Shown here one piece after another: positions 1-8,385 of a stretch of DNA of 64,000 nucleotides; position 1 is the first letter of the stretch; the number at the start of each line of letters is the position of its first letter. The translations under genes were made by a program, and so were the position numbers. The stretch lies in contig NZ_JAHSTX010000002.1 of NCBI RefSeq assembly GCF_019145375.1, forward strand, positions 314,001-378,000, given 5' to 3'. The notes under the pieces were generated by a model. That model worked only from the letters and a program-made list of their open reading frames with translations, was not told the DNA's origin and did not search any database. The stretch is from Pseudomonas triticicola (GTDB lineage: Bacteria; Pseudomonadota; Gammaproteobacteria; Pseudomonadales; Pseudomonadaceae).

Positions 1-782
1 AAGCGCGCAATGTCCTGCCCCTGCAACCCATATAGCTGCCAGATATCATGATCGGTCCACTGTTTGAGGTGGGTCGGCGACGCCGCGAATCCGCCCAGCG
101 GAGGATCTACCGCAATGAAATTGCCAAATGAATCCCTGAAGGCGAACAGGGGGGTGTCTGTGCGCGCTGCAAAAAGCGGATGCATTTCGTAGTAACCCTG
201 AGCATCCGGCGAACGCCCCGATGGACTGTAACGGCTTTGATTGACGGGCGTTGTCACGGGGGCGAGGCGCGCTCGCTTCGGCGCGGGTTGTTCGGTCAGG
301 CGCCAGGTGGGACTGCCTGCGTTTTTATACAAAAGCGGTCCGGAGGGCACGCGCTCGGTCAGTAACTTGCTGCGCCATGCGCCGGTTTCATCTACACCGA
401 CGTGAGTGGTTTGCAAAGCGCCCTGATATTCGACGTCAACGAACTTTCTGCCAACGACCCAGCGAAATCCATCGGTGTCGGCAGGCTTCATTCCACGCAG
501 AAAAGCTTCCGACAACCAGTAATCGTTTATTGAACTGGAATGCTCCGAACGAGAAGCGCCGTGTGCCGGTAACTGAAAGATTTCGATCGCCGGAAGTCTC
601 GGGTTTGCATCGGCGAGGGGGCTGCCGGAAGTTGTTGTGGGCAGCGTCTGGTCGTGACCACCGGTCCTTCTCGATATTTCAACGGCGCTGGCATCGATCA
701 AGGGGCGATGTGGTGCGGGTGCGTGCAGATCAGTTTGATGCGGCGTTGTAACAGGCGTCTTGCGGGGTATCTTTGGGCTCAT
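1..782 (-). CDS. Large toxin-like protein, N-terminal part (cut by left edge)
   Basis: An uninterrupted reading frame starts with ATG at 782-780 and runs off the window at base 1, giving 260 visible residues; I checked every codon in this frame and found no stop. Residues 1-95 are rich in Pro, Thr and Ser, as in a linker. From about residue 105 there are two beta-rich modules: one with DTDGFRWVVGRKFVDV, a conserved PSGPLLYKN and WRLTEQP, and one with GYYEMHPLF, FAFRDSFGNFIAVDPP and DIWQLYGLQGQDIAR. From memory this style of module (DADG..VKGR.YVD / PSGP.L..) occurs in very large Pseudomonas proteins carrying DUF6543, membrane-targeted-effector or NEL-type domains. The catalytic part, if any, lies outside the window. 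There is no obvious signal peptide. Base composition is less GC-rich than the genes to the right, which fits an accessory locus. The frame is secure; the family is an inference. Confidence 0.7.
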   Translation of the reverse strand, partial: MSPKIPRKTPVTTPHQTDLHAPAPHRPLIDASAVEISRRTGGHDQTLPTTTSGSPLADANPRLPAIEIFQLPAHGASRSEHSSSINDYWLSEAFLRGMKPADTDGFRWVVGRKFVDVEYQGALQTTHVGVDETGAWRSKLLTERVPSGPLLYKNAGSPTWRLTEQPAPKRARLAPVTTPVNQSRYSPSGRSPDAQGYYEMHPLFAARTDTPLFAFRDSFGNFIAVDPPLGGFAASPTHLKQWTDHDIWQLYGLQGQDIAR

Positions 783-1100
783 GAATAACTCGGCAAAAAA
801 TGAATTGATAGTGGCGCGGCAGAACTTCAATGCCTGGACCGGATAAATAGTGGTTGTCAGTAAGTGCTCGAGCCAGGCGGATTGAACTAACGGCTTTTCA
901 ACTGCAAAAGACTTCGCGACCGTGTTCTGGCTGGACTATGTAACGCTAGTTTGGCGTCGATTGGGAATGCGGAAACGTCGGTTTTATAACCAGGAAAGTT
1001 AACCGCAGGAGAGGAAGTTTGCGTAGGTTATCAACGCCGCTCTTGTCGGAATATTCCGAAAGAGCGACGTATAAAACATGTGGCTTGTAAGTTGTCTGTA
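783..1100. other. Low-GC intergenic spacer with a palindrome
   Basis: No convincing gene is seen here. It separates the toxin-like gene from the end of the DedA-PAP2 gene, both leftward, so the promoter of the toxin-like gene should be here. At 1038-1066 there is a long inverted repeat: arms CGCTCTT and AAGAGCG flank the perfect palindrome TCGGAATATTCCGA, with one bulged G. No T-run follows on either strand, so it is not a clear intrinsic terminator. Confidence 0.5.
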
Positions 1101-2417
1101 TCAGTAGGCGTATCGCAACAATGTATGTGGCAAGTGGCGCAGTACGAAGAAGCCGAACAGAGCAACCATTGATGGCAGGATCAACCACCAGATCTTGAAC
1201 GGCATCGCGTCAAGGGACGTCTGCCGTTGGCTCAACCACAGCACCGCAGCACACACGCAACTGGCAAGCATTGCACCGGCCAATATGTCGGTTGGCCAGT
1301 GCGCGCCGAGATAGACCCGTGACAAGGCAATGGAGAGTGCCGGGATGCAGGCAATCAGCAGCCATGTCAGGCGCATGCGCGGCGGCTGACCGCGCCCGGC
1401 CAGCACGCCCAGCGTCAGGAACAGGGCGAATGCGCCAGAAGCATGGCCGCTGGGCATGCTGTAGGTGGTCAATGGATCGCTGAGTACTTCCGGGCGCACT
1501 CGAGCAAAAAAATACTTGGTTCCGGTATTGGCCATAGCGGTGATCAACATGGTGGCGCCAGCGAATATCGCCTGGCGCCACTGCTTGCACAACAACAGCA
1601 GAATGACGAGCAGGGCGCTGAACAGCAGCATGTTGCGGAATTCGCCGATCAGGGTCAGCGTCACGGCGATTTCGTCCAGCGCTGGCTGCCGATGTTCCTG
1701 GACCAGAGTCATCACACCGTTGTCGAGCGCGGTGAGGTATGGATAGCCGATGAACAGACCGATCAGGATCAACAGGCTCATGCCGCCGATCCAGATCGTC
1801 GCGCGACGATGGCGGCGCACGCTGCTGTTGACGCTCAGGCCGACCATCACCGCGATGCTGGTCGCGACAATCCCGGCTTCGAGCCAGAAACCTTCAGGCA
1901 ATGGCAGGCGGAACGCTGCGCCCGTGGCCCAGCCCGGCAACAGATAAGCCAGGCTCCAGCCAGCAGCGGCCAGCAGGCTGACGGCGAAGAAACGCGGGAA
2001 GGGCATGTCGCACATCCCGGCGACCATCGGCAGCATGGGCCGCAACGGGCCGATGAAACGCCCGACCAGCAGGCTGGCGATGCCATAACGCTGGAAGTAC
2101 GACTCGGCGCCGGCCATCCATTCCGGATGATGGCGCAGGCCCGGCAGGCGGCGGATGTTCTGATGGAAATGGCGGCCGAGGAAGTAGGAAATCAGATCGC
2201 CAAGAATGCCACCAAGAAAGCCCAGCAGCAGCGTTTCGCTCAATGACAGCGCGCCGCTGCCGGCCAGCACCGCCACGGCAAACAGCAACACCGTGCCCGG
2301 CACGATCAGCCCGGCAATCGCCAGACATTCCACGCACGCCACGATGAACACCGCTGCGGCCAGCCACTGCGGATTGGCGCCGAGCCATCCGGTGATGCTA
2401 TCGAGCCATGGGCCCAT
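1101..2417 (-). CDS. DedA-PAP2 fusion membrane phosphatase
   Basis: This is a 438-residue inner-membrane protein. The N-terminal half (about 1-200) is a DedA/SNARE-associated domain (VECLAIAGLIVPGTVLLF and a GRFIGPLRPMLPMVAG loop), the family of undecaprenyl-phosphate and lipid flippases. The C-terminal half (about 230-420) is a PAP2 phosphatase with all three motifs: KYFFARVRP, PSGHASGAF and SRVYLGAHWPTD. The combination suggests phosphatidic acid or undecaprenyl-pyrophosphate dephosphorylation coupled to lipid flipping; the substrate is not visible in the sequence. An ATG at 2432 would add five residues, but that at 2417 has GGAG nine bases upstream and is preferred. The gene is followed by the spacer at 783-1100. 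Confidence 0.85.
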   Translation of the reverse strand: MGPWLDSITGWLGANPQWLAAAVFIVACVECLAIAGLIVPGTVLLFAVAVLAGSGALSLSETLLLGFLGGILGDLISYFLGRHFHQNIRRLPGLRHHPEWMAGAESYFQRYGIASLLVGRFIGPLRPMLPMVAGMCDMPFPRFFAVSLLAAAGWSLAYLLPGWATGAAFRLPLPEGFWLEAGIVATSIAVMVGLSVNSSVRRHRRATIWIGGMSLLILIGLFIGYPYLTALDNGVMTLVQEHRQPALDEIAVTLTLIGEFRNMLLFSALLVILLLLCKQWRQAIFAGATMLITAMANTGTKYFFARVRPEVLSDPLTTYSMPSGHASGAFALFLTLGVLAGRGQPPRMRLTWLLIACIPALSIALSRVYLGAHWPTDILAGAMLASCVCAAVLWLSQRQTSLDAMPFKIWWLILPSMVALFGFFVLRHLPHTLLRYAY

Positions 2418-2470
2418 ACAGAAAAACTCCATTCATTCTTTAAGTAATTGTTACGCGGTTGACTGCTGAC

Positions 2471-2562
2471 CTGTGGGAGCGAGCCTGCTCGCGAATACGC
2501 TGTGTCAGACGATACAAGCGTTGGCTGGCACGACCCCTTCGCGAGCAGGCTCGCTCCCACAG
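2471..2562. repeat. REP doublet (REPIN), outward order
   Basis: One GTGGGAGCGAGCCTGCTCGC copy (2473 onward) faces its inverted copy (ending near 2560), separated by about 40 bases. This is a REPIN-type doublet of the P. fluorescens group and lies between the DedA-PAP2 and mpg genes. Such elements are moved by RAYT transposases; none is encoded in the window. Confidence 0.9.
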
Positions 2563-2569
2563 GGGGGCA

Positions 2570-3295
2570 TCATTCATTGACGGATGCGGCGTCGGTTACG
2601 GGAAGCAAAATGTAATCCCGGCCTTCGACCTGACCCCGTCGCAGCGGGTTCCGCGTACACCATTGCGCATACGCGGCGTCAACGAAGCGGTACATCAAGT
2701 GTTCATCACGGCCCAGCGGAATGCCCAGCCGGGTGGTTTGAATAATCTGCGAGGGCGGCGGCCCGGTGTCTTCGACCAGCAACAACTCATGGTCGAAACG
2801 CTTGGCATCCCACATCGGTACTTTCAAACCCAATGCCTTGCACAACAACGTCTGCCCGGCGCAGAGCTTCTGTGTCGGACGCGGTCGGCCCTGGGCATCG
2901 GGATTGTTCAGCAGCATCTGCGCCAGACTCGCCGGACCGCTCACTTCATCGACCCACGGATAGGCGGATTTGATCAGCACGGCGTTGCCCGGTCCCTGCG
3001 CACTGAAGTTCAGCGAATCACCACCGCGTGCGTAATACATATAGATGTGGCCGCCATCCAGAAACAAAGCCTTACGCTTTTCTGTATAGCCGAGCGAGGC
3101 GTGGCTGCCTTTTTCCGCGCAGTAATAGGCTTCGGTTTCGATGATTCGCGCACTCAGCCACAGGTCGCCGACGCGATGGCGGATGACTTTGCCGAGCAGC
3201 GCCTGCGCCAGAATCTGGGCGTCGCGGTCGAAAAAACTGTCCGGCAGACCCACGGGCAGGCGCGCGGACTCGGGGCAAAGGGGCACGTTGGTCAT
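2570..3295 (-). CDS. DNA-3-methyladenine glycosylase (AAG/MPG family)
   Basis: This 241-residue cytoplasmic base-excision-repair enzyme removes alkylated purines. It belongs to the eukaryotic-type AAG family (PF02245). Visible family features are the catalytic segment IIETEAYY (Glu about 55), the following YTEKRKALFL and IYMYYARGG strands, and the C-terminal GIPLGRDEHLMYRFVD. The length fits bacterial members (about 200-240). A TTG at 3304 in the same frame would add three residues, but the ATG at 3295 is the better start even though its ribosome site is weak. The gene is the counterpart of PA4010, in the same place relative to proA. It is divergent from proA and shares about 170 bases of upstream DNA with it. 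Confidence 0.9.
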   Translation of the reverse strand: MTNVPLCPESARLPVGLPDSFFDRDAQILAQALLGKVIRHRVGDLWLSARIIETEAYYCAEKGSHASLGYTEKRKALFLDGGHIYMYYARGGDSLNFSAQGPGNAVLIKSAYPWVDEVSGPASLAQMLLNNPDAQGRPRPTQKLCAGQTLLCKALGLKVPMWDAKRFDHELLLVEDTGPPPSQIIQTTRLGIPLGRDEHLMYRFVDAAYAQWCTRNPLRRGQVEGRDYILLPVTDAASVNE

Positions 3296-3430
3296 GATGG
3301 GCAAGGTTTATCCAGGCTCAAGAGGTCGTGATGATAACAACGCTGAGCTTAATTACGTCTGAACGACGGCCAAACGCAGCTCATTTCGACCATCCGCCCG
3401 TCACCGCTGTTAGTCCCGGGACGCGACAGC

Positions 3431-3436
3431 TATAAT
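3431..3436 (+). promoter_or_regulatory. Likely -10 box for the proA operon
   Basis: A perfect TATAAT stands 37 bases before the proA start in the proA-mpg divergent region. A -35 match is poor: TTAGTC at 3410-3415 gives a 15-base spacer. The call rests on the -10 box alone. Confidence 0.45.
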
Positions 3437-3472
3437 CTGCCGCTTTCCTCTTTGCCAAGACCCCAGCAGACC

Positions 3473-4744
3473 ATGACTGAGTCCGTTCTTGACTACATGA
3501 CCCGATTGGGTCGCGCCGCCCGCGCTGCCTCCAAGGTCATCGGTCGCGCCAGCACCGCGCAGAAAAACCGCGCCTTGCAGGCTGCCGCCAATGCTCTGGA
3601 TGCTGCACGCGCCGAGCTGGCCGCTGCCAATGAGCTGGATCTGGCTGCCGGTCGCGCCAGCGGTCTGGAGCCGGCGCTGCTGGAACGTCTGGAACTGACC
3701 CCGGCACGCATCGACGGCATGATCGTCGGCTTGCGCCAGGTCGCTGCACTGGCGGATCCGGTCGGCGCGATCCGCGACATGAGCTTCCGTCCGTCGGGCA
3801 TTCAGGTCGGCAAGATGCGCGTGCCGCTGGGCGTGATCGGGATCATCTACGAATCCCGTCCGAACGTGACCATCGATGCCGCCAGCCTGTGCCTGAAGTC
3901 CGGCAACGCGACCATCCTGCGCGGCGGCTCCGAGGCGATTCATTCCAATCGCGCGATTGCCGCGTGCATTCAGCGTGGTCTGGCCGAAGCCGAACTGCCC
4001 GCCGCTGTGGTGCAAGTGGTCGAAACCACCGACCGTGCCGCCGTCGGCGCGCTGATCAGCATGCCGGAATACGTCGACGTCATCGTGCCCCGTGGTGGCC
4101 GTGGCCTGATCGAACGCATCAGCCGCGATGCCCGCGTGCCGGTGATCAAGCATCTGGACGGCATCTGCCACGTTTACGTCAGCGAACACGCCGATCTGGC
4201 CAAAGCCCAGCGCATCGCCTTCAACGCCAAGACCTATCGTTATGGTATCTGCGGCGCGATGGAGACCCTGCTGGTCGATCAGGCTGTTGCCAGGGATTTC
4301 CTGCCGTCGATGGCCGCGCAGTTCCGCGAAAAAGGCGTTGAGCTGCGCGGTTGCGAGCGCACCCGGGCGATCATCGAAGCGGTCGCGGCCAGCGAAGACG
4401 ACTGGCACACCGAGTACCTGGCGCCGATTCTGTCGATCCGCGTGGTCGACGGTCTGGAGCAGGCGATCGAACACATCAACCATTACGGCTCCCATCACAC
4501 CGACTCGATCGTCAGCGAAAACCTCGCTGACACCCGCCGGTTCGTGGCGGAAGTCGACTCGGCCTCGGTGATGATCAACACGCCGACCTGCTTTGCCGAT
4601 GGATTTGAATACGGATTGGGTGCCGAGATCGGCATTTCTACTGATAAGCTGCACGCCCGCGGCCCGGTCGGGCTCGAGGGGCTGACCTGCGAGAAGTACA
4701 TCGTGGTCGGCGATGGCCAGTTGCGCGGCCAGGCGACGGTCTGA
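3473..4744 (+). CDS. proA: Gamma-glutamyl phosphate reductase
   Basis: This 423-residue cytoplasmic enzyme performs the second step of proline synthesis, NADPH-dependent reduction of glutamyl-5-phosphate to the semialdehyde. The aldehyde-dehydrogenase fold is visible across its length: [17 protein letters not shown], the nucleotide-binding [12 protein letters not shown], and the catalytic cysteine in [11 protein letters not shown] (Cys260). The C-terminus has [19 protein letters not shown], typical of ProA. The start is the ATG at 3473; a TTG at 3452 in frame is not needed. It is the first gene of the rightward run, and nadD follows one base after its stop. The stop-to-start spacing implies co-translation. 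Confidence 0.97.
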   Translation: MTESVLDYMTRLGRAARAASKVIGRASTAQKNRALQAAANALDAARAELAAANELDLAAGRASGLEPALLERLELTPARIDGMIVGLRQVAALADPVGAIRDMSFRPSGIQVGKMRVPLGVIGIIYESRPNVTIDAASLCLKSGNATILRGGSEAIHSNRAIAACIQRGLAEAELPAAVVQVVETTDRAAVGALISMPEYVDVIVPRGGRGLIERISRDARVPVIKHLDGICHVYVSEHADLAKAQRIAFNAKTYRYGICGAMETLLVDQAVARDFLPSMAAQFREKGVELRGCERTRAIIEAVAASEDDWHTEYLAPILSIRVVDGLEQAIEHINHYGSHHTDSIVSENLADTRRFVAEVDSASVMINTPTCFADGFEYGLGAEIGISTDKLHARGPVGLEGLTCEKYIVVGDGQLRGQATV

Positions 4745-4745
4745 C

Positions 4746-5435
4746 TTGACCGACCTCGACCTGACAGCGCCGCACACCGGCAGCGAGTCGCGCCCACAAC
4801 GCATTGGCGTGCTGGGCGGTACGTTCGACCCGGTGCATATCGGCCATTTGCGTGGCGCGCTGGAAGTTGTCGAAGCGCTGGCGCTGGACGAGTTGCGCCT
4901 GATGCCGAACGCGCGCCCGCCACATCGCGGGACACCGCAGGTGTCGGCGCAGGATCGGCTGGCGATGGTCGAGTGCGCGGTGGCCGGATTGCCGCCGCTG
5001 GTGGTGGACGCCCGCGAATTGCAGCGGGACAAACCGTCCTGGACCATCGATACCCTGGAGTCGCTGCGCGCAGAGATGCCCGCCGAGACCCAGGTTTTTC
5101 TGCTTTTGGGCTGGGACGCATTTTGCGGCCTGCCCACTTGGCACCGCTGGGAAGAGTTGCTCCAGCATTGCCACATCCTGGTGCTACAGCGCCCGGACGC
5201 CGACAGCGAACCGCCGGATGCCTTGCGCAACCTGCTGGCAGCGCGTTCGGTGAGCGACCCGCTGGCCCTGAAAGGGCCGAGCGGACAGATTGCATTCGTC
5301 TGGCAGACACCGCTCGCGGTTTCCGCCACCCAGATCCGTCAACTGCTGGCCAGCGGTAAGTCGGTACGTTTCCTGGTGCCCGACGCGGTCCTGGCCTACA
5401 TCGATGCGCACGGTCTGTACCGTGCGTCGAACTGA
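4746..5435 (+). CDS. nadD: Nicotinate-mononucleotide adenylyltransferase
   Basis: A 229-residue enzyme joins ATP and nicotinate mononucleotide to give deamido-NAD. The nucleotidyltransferase signature [11 protein letters not shown] is at residues 24-34, and the second motif [12 protein letters not shown] is near the C-terminus. I place the start at TTG 4746, one base after the proA stop; the only upstream ATG (4713) lies well inside proA, and the next part of the protein already contains the essential glycine loop. A TTG start implies modest translation, probably coupled to proA. The gene order proA-nadD-rsfS-rlmH is the usual Pseudomonas one. Confidence 0.93.
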   Translation: MTDLDLTAPHTGSESRPQRIGVLGGTFDPVHIGHLRGALEVVEALALDELRLMPNARPPHRGTPQVSAQDRLAMVECAVAGLPPLVVDARELQRDKPSWTIDTLESLRAEMPAETQVFLLLGWDAFCGLPTWHRWEELLQHCHILVLQRPDADSEPPDALRNLLAARSVSDPLALKGPSGQIAFVWQTPLAVSATQIRQLLASGKSVRFLVPDAVLAYIDAHGLYRASN

Positions 5436-5507
5436 ACAAGGCGTGCTTCACCGATACGGATCACCGTATCCCCAAGCCGCCGAATACATGAGCAAAACGA
5501 GTTACAT

Positions 5508-6002
5508 ATGACTGATAAAGATCTACCGAAAGTAAAGCGCAAAGGCACGTTCAAGAGCGCACCACTGCCGGAAGCCGTCAACACCAACGAGCCGCTCAAG
5601 GGCGACGAACTGGTCAAGATTGCCGTCGCTGCGCTGGAAGACGTCAAGGCCCAGGACATCCAGATCATCGATGTGCGCGACAAGCAGAGCATCACTGACT
5701 ACATGATCATCGCCACCGGTACCTCCAATCGCCAGATCAACGCGATGCTGGACAAGGTCCGTGAGGAAGTGAAAAAGCAGGGCGCCAAGCCGCTGGGCGA
5801 AGAAGGCAAGGGCGACAGCGACTGGGTTCTGCTCGACCTCGATCTGGTGATCGTGCACATGATGACTGCCTCGGCGCGTCAGTTCTACGACCTGGAGCGC
5901 CTGTGGGCCGGTGCCGAGCAAAGCCGTGCGGCCGATGCCAAGCACCACAGCCCGGAAAACACCCACGAGCATTTCACCAAGCTCAACAAAGACCAGTTCT
6001 AA
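5508..6002 (+). CDS. rsfS: Ribosomal silencing factor RsfS (Iojap family)
   Basis: A 164-residue protein that binds L14 on the 50S subunit and blocks joining of the 30S subunit in poor nutrient conditions. The Iojap/RsfS domain occupies about residues 27-130 (DIQIIDVRDKQSITDYMII, GTSNRQINAM, SDWVLLDLDLVIVHMM, RQFYDLERLW). The N-terminal 25 residues are basic and low in complexity, and a polar tail of about 35 residues follows the domain, as in other Pseudomonas copies and longer than in E. coli (105 residues). The start ATG at 5508 has a weak CGAG ahead. rlmH follows after nine bases, so both are probably on one transcript. Confidence 0.95.
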   Translation: MTDKDLPKVKRKGTFKSAPLPEAVNTNEPLKGDELVKIAVAALEDVKAQDIQIIDVRDKQSITDYMIIATGTSNRQINAMLDKVREEVKKQGAKPLGEEGKGDSDWVLLDLDLVIVHMMTASARQFYDLERLWAGAEQSRAADAKHHSPENTHEHFTKLNKDQF

Positions 6003-6011
6003 GGGATCGCT

Positions 6012-6479
6012 GTGCGACTGCGCCTGATCGCCGTCGGTTCACGCATGCCCAAGTGGGTGGAAGAAGGCTGGCATGAATATGCCAAGCGTCTTCCGTCCGA
6101 GCTGGCGCTGGAACTGGTGGAAATTCCGCTCAACACCCGTGGCAAGAATGCCGACGTGGCCCGTTTCATCCGCCAGGAAGGCGAAGCCATGCTGGCCAAG
6201 GTCGGGCACAACGAGCGGATCGTCACGCTGGAGGTTCACGGCAAGCCGTGGAGCACCGAGCAACTGGCGGTCGAACTCGATCGCTGGCGCCTGGATTCGC
6301 GCACGGTCAACTTCATGGTCGGCGGCCCGGAAGGGCTGGCACCGGAAGTCTGTGCCCGCGCTGACCAGCGCTGGTCGTTGTCGCCGCTGACCTTGCCGCA
6401 CCCACTGGTGCGGATCCTGATCGGCGAACAGTTGTACCGTGCCTGGACCGTGTTGTCCGGCCACCCTTACCACAAGTAA
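6012..6479 (+). CDS. rlmH: 23S rRNA m3-pseudouridine-1915 methyltransferase
   Basis: A 155-residue SPOUT-family methyltransferase that methylates pseudouridine 1915 in helix 69 of 23S rRNA on the 70S ribosome. The knotted C-terminal half shows the AdoMet site: [13 protein letters not shown], then [24 protein letters not shown], ending SGHPYHK. Length and termini match E. coli RlmH (155). The start codon is GTG at 6012, with AGGGA six bases upstream. It sits directly between rsfS and mrdA, the standard order in gammaproteobacteria. Confidence 0.97.
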   Translation: MRLRLIAVGSRMPKWVEEGWHEYAKRLPSELALELVEIPLNTRGKNADVARFIRQEGEAMLAKVGHNERIVTLEVHGKPWSTEQLAVELDRWRLDSRTVNFMVGGPEGLAPEVCARADQRWSLSPLTLPHPLVRILIGEQLYRAWTVLSGHPYHK

Positions 6480-6489
6480 GCCTGCCCTC

Positions 6490-8385
6490 ATGTCTCAGCC
6501 GATCCGCATCAAGGACCACGAAAAGGACGCCCGTCTGGTGCGCAGCCGTGTCGTGTTCGGTGCGATCGTGATCGTGGCGCTGATCTGTGTGTTGATCGCG
6601 CGTCTGTATTACCTGCAGGTCATCCAGTACGAGTACCACTCGACCCTCTCGGAAAACAACCGCGTCCATGTGCAGCCGATTCCGCCGACGCGCGGGCTGA
6701 TTTTCGACCGCAACGGCGTAGTCGTGGCCGACAACCGGCCGAGCTTCAGCCTGAGCATGACCCGCGAGCGCTCCGGCGACTGGCAGCAGGTGCTCGACGT
6801 CATCGTCGAGGTGCTGGAGCTGACGCCCGAGGACCGGGTGATCTTCGAGAAACGCATGCGTCAGGGGCGCCGCCCGTTCGAGCCGGTGCCGATCCTGTTC
6901 GAGCTGACCGAAGAGCAGATCGCCCGCATCGCGGTGAACCAGTTCCGCCTGCCCGGGGTGGAAGTGGTCGCGCAACTGGTCCGGCATTACCCGCAGGGCG
7001 CGCACTTTGCGCATTCGGTGGGCTACATGGGGCGGATCAACGAGAAAGAGCTGAAGTCGCTGGATCCGGTCAACTACAGCGGCACCCACCACATCGGCAA
7101 GACCGGCATCGAGCGGTTCTACGAGCCGGAATTGCACGGTCAGGTCGGTTACGAGGAAGTCGAGACCAACGCCCGTGGCCGCGTGTTGCGGGTGCTCAAG
7201 CGCACCGATCCGATTCCCGGCAAGGACATCGTCCTGAGTCTCGACATCAAGTTGCAGGAAGCCGCCGAGGCCGCGCTGGGCGGGCGACGTGGCGCGGTGG
7301 TGGCGCTCGATCCCAAGACCGGCGAAGTGTTGGCGATGGTCAGTCAGCCGAGTTTCGACCCGAACCTGTTCGTCACCGGGATCAGCTTCAAGGCCTACGC
7401 CGAGTTGCGCGACTCCATCGACCGGCCGCTGTTCAACCGCGTGCTTCGTGGTCTGTACCCGCCGGGCTCGACGATCAAACCGGCGGTAGCGATTGCCGGT
7501 CTTGACGCCGGCGTGGTCACGGCTTCGAGCCGGGTGTTCGACCCGGGCTATTACATGCTGCCCAACTACGACCACAAGTACCGCAACTGGAACCGTACCG
7601 GTGACGGCTTCGTCGATCTCGACACGGCTATCATGCGGTCCAACGACACCTACTTCTATGACCTGGCGCACAAGCTCGGCATCGATCGGCTGTCGACCTA
7701 CATGAACAAGTTCGGCATCGGTCAGAAGGTCTCGCTGGACATGTTCGAAGAGTCCCCGGGCCTGATGCCGTCCCGCGAATGGAAACGCGCAACGCGCAAA
7801 CAGGCGTGGTTCCCCGGCGAAACCCTGATTCTCGGGATCGGCCAGGGCTACATGCAGTCGACGCCACTGCAACTGGCCCAGGCCACGGCGCTGGTGGCCA
7901 ACAAAGGCATCTGGAACCGTCCGCACCTGGCCAAGTCCCTCGACGGGGTGAAACCGGTGGATGAAAACCCGATGCCGAATATCGTCCTGCGCGACCCGTC
8001 CGACTGGAACAAGGTCAACCACGGCATGCAGCAGGTGATGCACGGTGCCCGTGGCACCGCGCGCAAAGCGGCGATCGGCGCGCAATACCGCATCGCCGGC
8101 AAGTCCGGTACCGCGCAGGTGGTGGCGATCAAGCAGGGCGAGAAATACGACCGCTCCAAGGTCCAGGAACGCCACCGCGACCACGCCCTGTTCGTCGGCT
8201 TCGCCCCGGCCGATGATCCGAAAATCGTCGTGTCGGTGATGGTCGAGAACGGTGAGTCCGGTTCCGGCGTTGCGGCGCCAGTGGTGCGCCAGGTCATGGA
8301 CGCCTGGTTGCTCGACCAGGACGGCCACCTGAAAGCCGAGTACGCCAGCCCAATCACTGCGGAGGCCCCGGCCCGTGATGAATAA
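6490..8385 (+). CDS. mrdA: Penicillin-binding protein 2 (elongasome transpeptidase)
   Basis: A 631-residue class B penicillin-binding protein that cross-links peptidoglycan during lateral growth, working with RodA and MreBCD. A single N-terminal membrane helix lies at about residues 18-40 (VVFGAIVIVALICVLIA). The pedestal domain follows, then the transpeptidase domain with the active serine in STIK (Ser327), the SND triad at Ser384 and KSGT at 538-541. The start is ATG 6490; in-frame codons upstream lie in rlmH. The stop overlaps the start of rodA. In P. aeruginosa the gene is called pbpA. Confidence 0.97.
   Translation: MSQPIRIKDHEKDARLVRSRVVFGAIVIVALICVLIARLYYLQVIQYEYHSTLSENNRVHVQPIPPTRGLIFDRNGVVVADNRPSFSLSMTRERSGDWQQVLDVIVEVLELTPEDRVIFEKRMRQGRRPFEPVPILFELTEEQIARIAVNQFRLPGVEVVAQLVRHYPQGAHFAHSVGYMGRINEKELKSLDPVNYSGTHHIGKTGIERFYEPELHGQVGYEEVETNARGRVLRVLKRTDPIPGKDIVLSLDIKLQEAAEAALGGRRGAVVALDPKTGEVLAMVSQPSFDPNLFVTGISFKAYAELRDSIDRPLFNRVLRGLYPPGSTIKPAVAIAGLDAGVVTASSRVFDPGYYMLPNYDHKYRNWNRTGDGFVDLDTAIMRSNDTYFYDLAHKLGIDRLSTYMNKFGIGQKVSLDMFEESPGLMPSREWKRATRKQAWFPGETLILGIGQGYMQSTPLQLAQATALVANKGIWNRPHLAKSLDGVKPVDENPMPNIVLRDPSDWNKVNHGMQQVMHGARGTARKAAIGAQYRIAGKSGTAQVVAIKQGEKYDRSKVQERHRDHALFVGFAPADDPKIVVSVMVENGESGSGVAAPVVRQVMDAWLLDQDGHLKAEYASPITAEAPARDE

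Noticed and set aside
251..751. A 166-codon rightward frame in the first kilobase
   Set aside because: It is antisense to the toxin-like frame at 1-782, which has family-like modules.
1038..1066. Intrinsic terminator of the DedA-PAP2 gene
   Set aside because: The palindrome is strong, but neither strand has a T-run after it; kept only as an inverted repeat in the spacer.
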